Source of the DNA: Actinomycetes bacterium
GTDB lineage: Bacteria; Actinomycetota; Acidimicrobiia; Acidimicrobiales; RAAP-2
Direction of reading: 5' to 3'
DNA: 5,215 bases
Assembly (NCBI GenBank): GCA_025352305.1
Contig: JANXTQ010000147.1
Coordinates: 1-5,215, forward strand
The translations under genes were made by a program, and so were the position numbers. The notes under the pieces are model-generated. The model was not told the DNA's origin. It made no database searches and worked only from the letters and a program-made list of their open reading frames with translations. Of the stretch, positions 4,341-5,215 are shown piece after piece; positions within the stretch are counted from its first letter, which is position 1; every line of letters starts with the position of its first letter.

Positions 4341-5215
4341 CGGACCAGGCCCCGCGCAGTTGGGTCGTCAGTCGCGCGGCGCACGTACTTCTCACGCTTA
4401 CTTTGGTGATGGGCACGCTGGGACTGTCATTGGTAGCTGTCAAAAAGGCCACTGAGGTTCGACGGCCGGATTCAACCTTCGTACTAAATCAAGCCACTTT
4501 GCGACTACTGAACACGATGGACGTGTCAATAACGAATTTCACCTCGAGATACTCGCACTGTGCGACGCCGGCGTGTAGCGCGCCCTTTGCTCGCTTGTAC
4601 GCGAATCGGTTGAACTCCTCCATTGACGAGTTTCGTTCGACCTACCTCTTTCCGCTCTCCACGCGGGTCGCGGCAGTTCATCTGGCCTCGTCCGTCGCGC
4701 TCGTCGTCGGCGACTTACGTCGAATTGGATCGGCGACCTCGTCGCTGGAGCAATATCACGTCGTTCATGAACTAGTTATTGCTGATCTGTTTACGGCTCT
4801 CAAGTTCGGACACGAGATTCTCTTCTCGCACCAGATCCATTCGTCACCGTCCGTGCGCCAACTGCTGGACGCGATGTCCAGGCTCGTTAGCTCGTATTCG
4901 AGCGAAGTGACGAACTTCAACGCAGCGCAGTCCGTCTGTGCTCCCGGGAGTTGTCGCGCCCAAGTCGCCGCGACGGCGACGAATCGAATTAACGCTCTGG
5001 CGACATCGTTCGAGGCCAACTACTTATTCCCGCGCCAGGATCGCTCGCTGCAAACGGCCTTTGCGTCCACGGTGCGCCAGATCGCGAGTGACATCTCCGA
5101 GGCATTCGTGAACGAAGCAAATTATCCACTCCGTCATCAGATCAGCACCTTTCGAAATCTCACCCGTCGTGATATTGCTCGCGTAGTACTGACTCAACGG
5201 GCACTTGCAGCAGCG
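4337..5215 (+). CDS. Unrecognised membrane-anchored protein with duplicated C-x4-C domain, 3' end missing
   Basis: I translated 293 codons from the ATG at 4337 with no stop before the right edge, so the gene is longer. I do not recognise the family. One hydrophobic helix (about 15-35) near the N-terminus is an anchor or uncleaved signal; basic residues lie on both sides (R7, R13; K36, K37, R42, R43), so orientation is uncertain, but paired cysteines favour an outside location. The rest is mostly helical, with no obvious enzyme motif. Residues 66-126 repeat at 192-252 without a gap: TNF (66/192), Cys pair C75/C80 and C201/C206, NRLN (90) and NRIN (216), F99/F225, YLFP (103/229), R110/R236, AS-x-V (117/243), D126/D252. 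I count 22 identities in 61 positions. Each Cys pair could form a local disulfide or bind metal. It overlaps the DUF4389-type gene by ATGA and probably works with that protein. A sensor, adhesin or substrate-binding role is possible but not shown. Confidence 0.85.
   Translation, partial: MTDQAPRSWVVSRAAHVLLTLTLVMGTLGLSLVAVKKATEVRRPDSTFVLNQATLRLLNTMDVSITNFTSRYSHCATPACSAPFARLYANRLNSSIDEFRSTYLFPLSTRVAAVHLASSVALVVGDLRRIGSATSSLEQYHVVHELVIADLFTALKFGHEILFSHQIHSSPSVRQLLDAMSRLVSSYSSEVTNFNAAQSVCAPGSCRAQVAATATNRINALATSFEANYLFPRQDRSLQTAFASTVRQIASDISEAFVNEANYPLRHQISTFRNLTRRDIARVVLTQRALAAA

Overview
The window looks like actinobacterial chromosome of moderate G+C (high 50s % by eye). This rests on four things: an ECF sigma factor coupled to a membrane anti-sigma factor (SigK/RskA-like layout), a large type I Baeyer-Villiger monooxygenase (BVMO), a DUF4389-type membrane protein, and TTG start codons behind Shine-Dalgarno (SD) sequences. 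The moderate G+C would fit an acidimicrobial-type lineage better than a streptomycete or mycobacterium, but that is only inference.

Layout. Positions 1-1332, minus strand: a two-gene regulatory operon. It holds an ECF sigma factor (715-1332) and, overlapping it by ATGA, an anti-sigma factor (718 down to 1) that runs off the left edge. It has an H-x3-C-x2-C zinc motif, one membrane segment and most of an outer domain. Positions 1333-1743: a 411-bp divergent intergenic region with unusually dense symmetry, including a 16-bp stem, a 22-bp near-palindrome sharing one arm with it, a GTGGT/ACCAC repeat, and a candidate plus-strand promoter placed to transcribe the stem as a 5' leader. Positions 1744-3588, plus strand: an intact 614-residue FAD/NADPH BVMO with all family fingerprints. 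Positions 3589-3686: a short spacer with a candidate promoter inside an inverted repeat and a strong SD. Positions 3687 to the right edge, plus strand: a second overlapping pair, a DUF4389-type membrane protein (3687-4340) and an unrecognised membrane-anchored protein (from 4337, open at the right edge).

How the parts may work together. The sigma/anti-sigma pair should sense an envelope or extracytoplasmic signal and alter transcription; whether the divergent BVMO is a target cannot be read from the sequence. The BVMO would insert oxygen next to a ketone carbonyl in a catabolic or modifying pathway with an unknown substrate. The last two genes are translationally coupled and probably make a membrane complex. 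Both proteins are internal duplications; in the second, each half carries a C-x4-C pair, an NR[LI]N box and a YLFP box at an exact spacing of 126 residues. That duplicated protein and the structured leader are the most novel items. No rRNA, tRNA, CRISPR array, insertion sequence or att site was seen.
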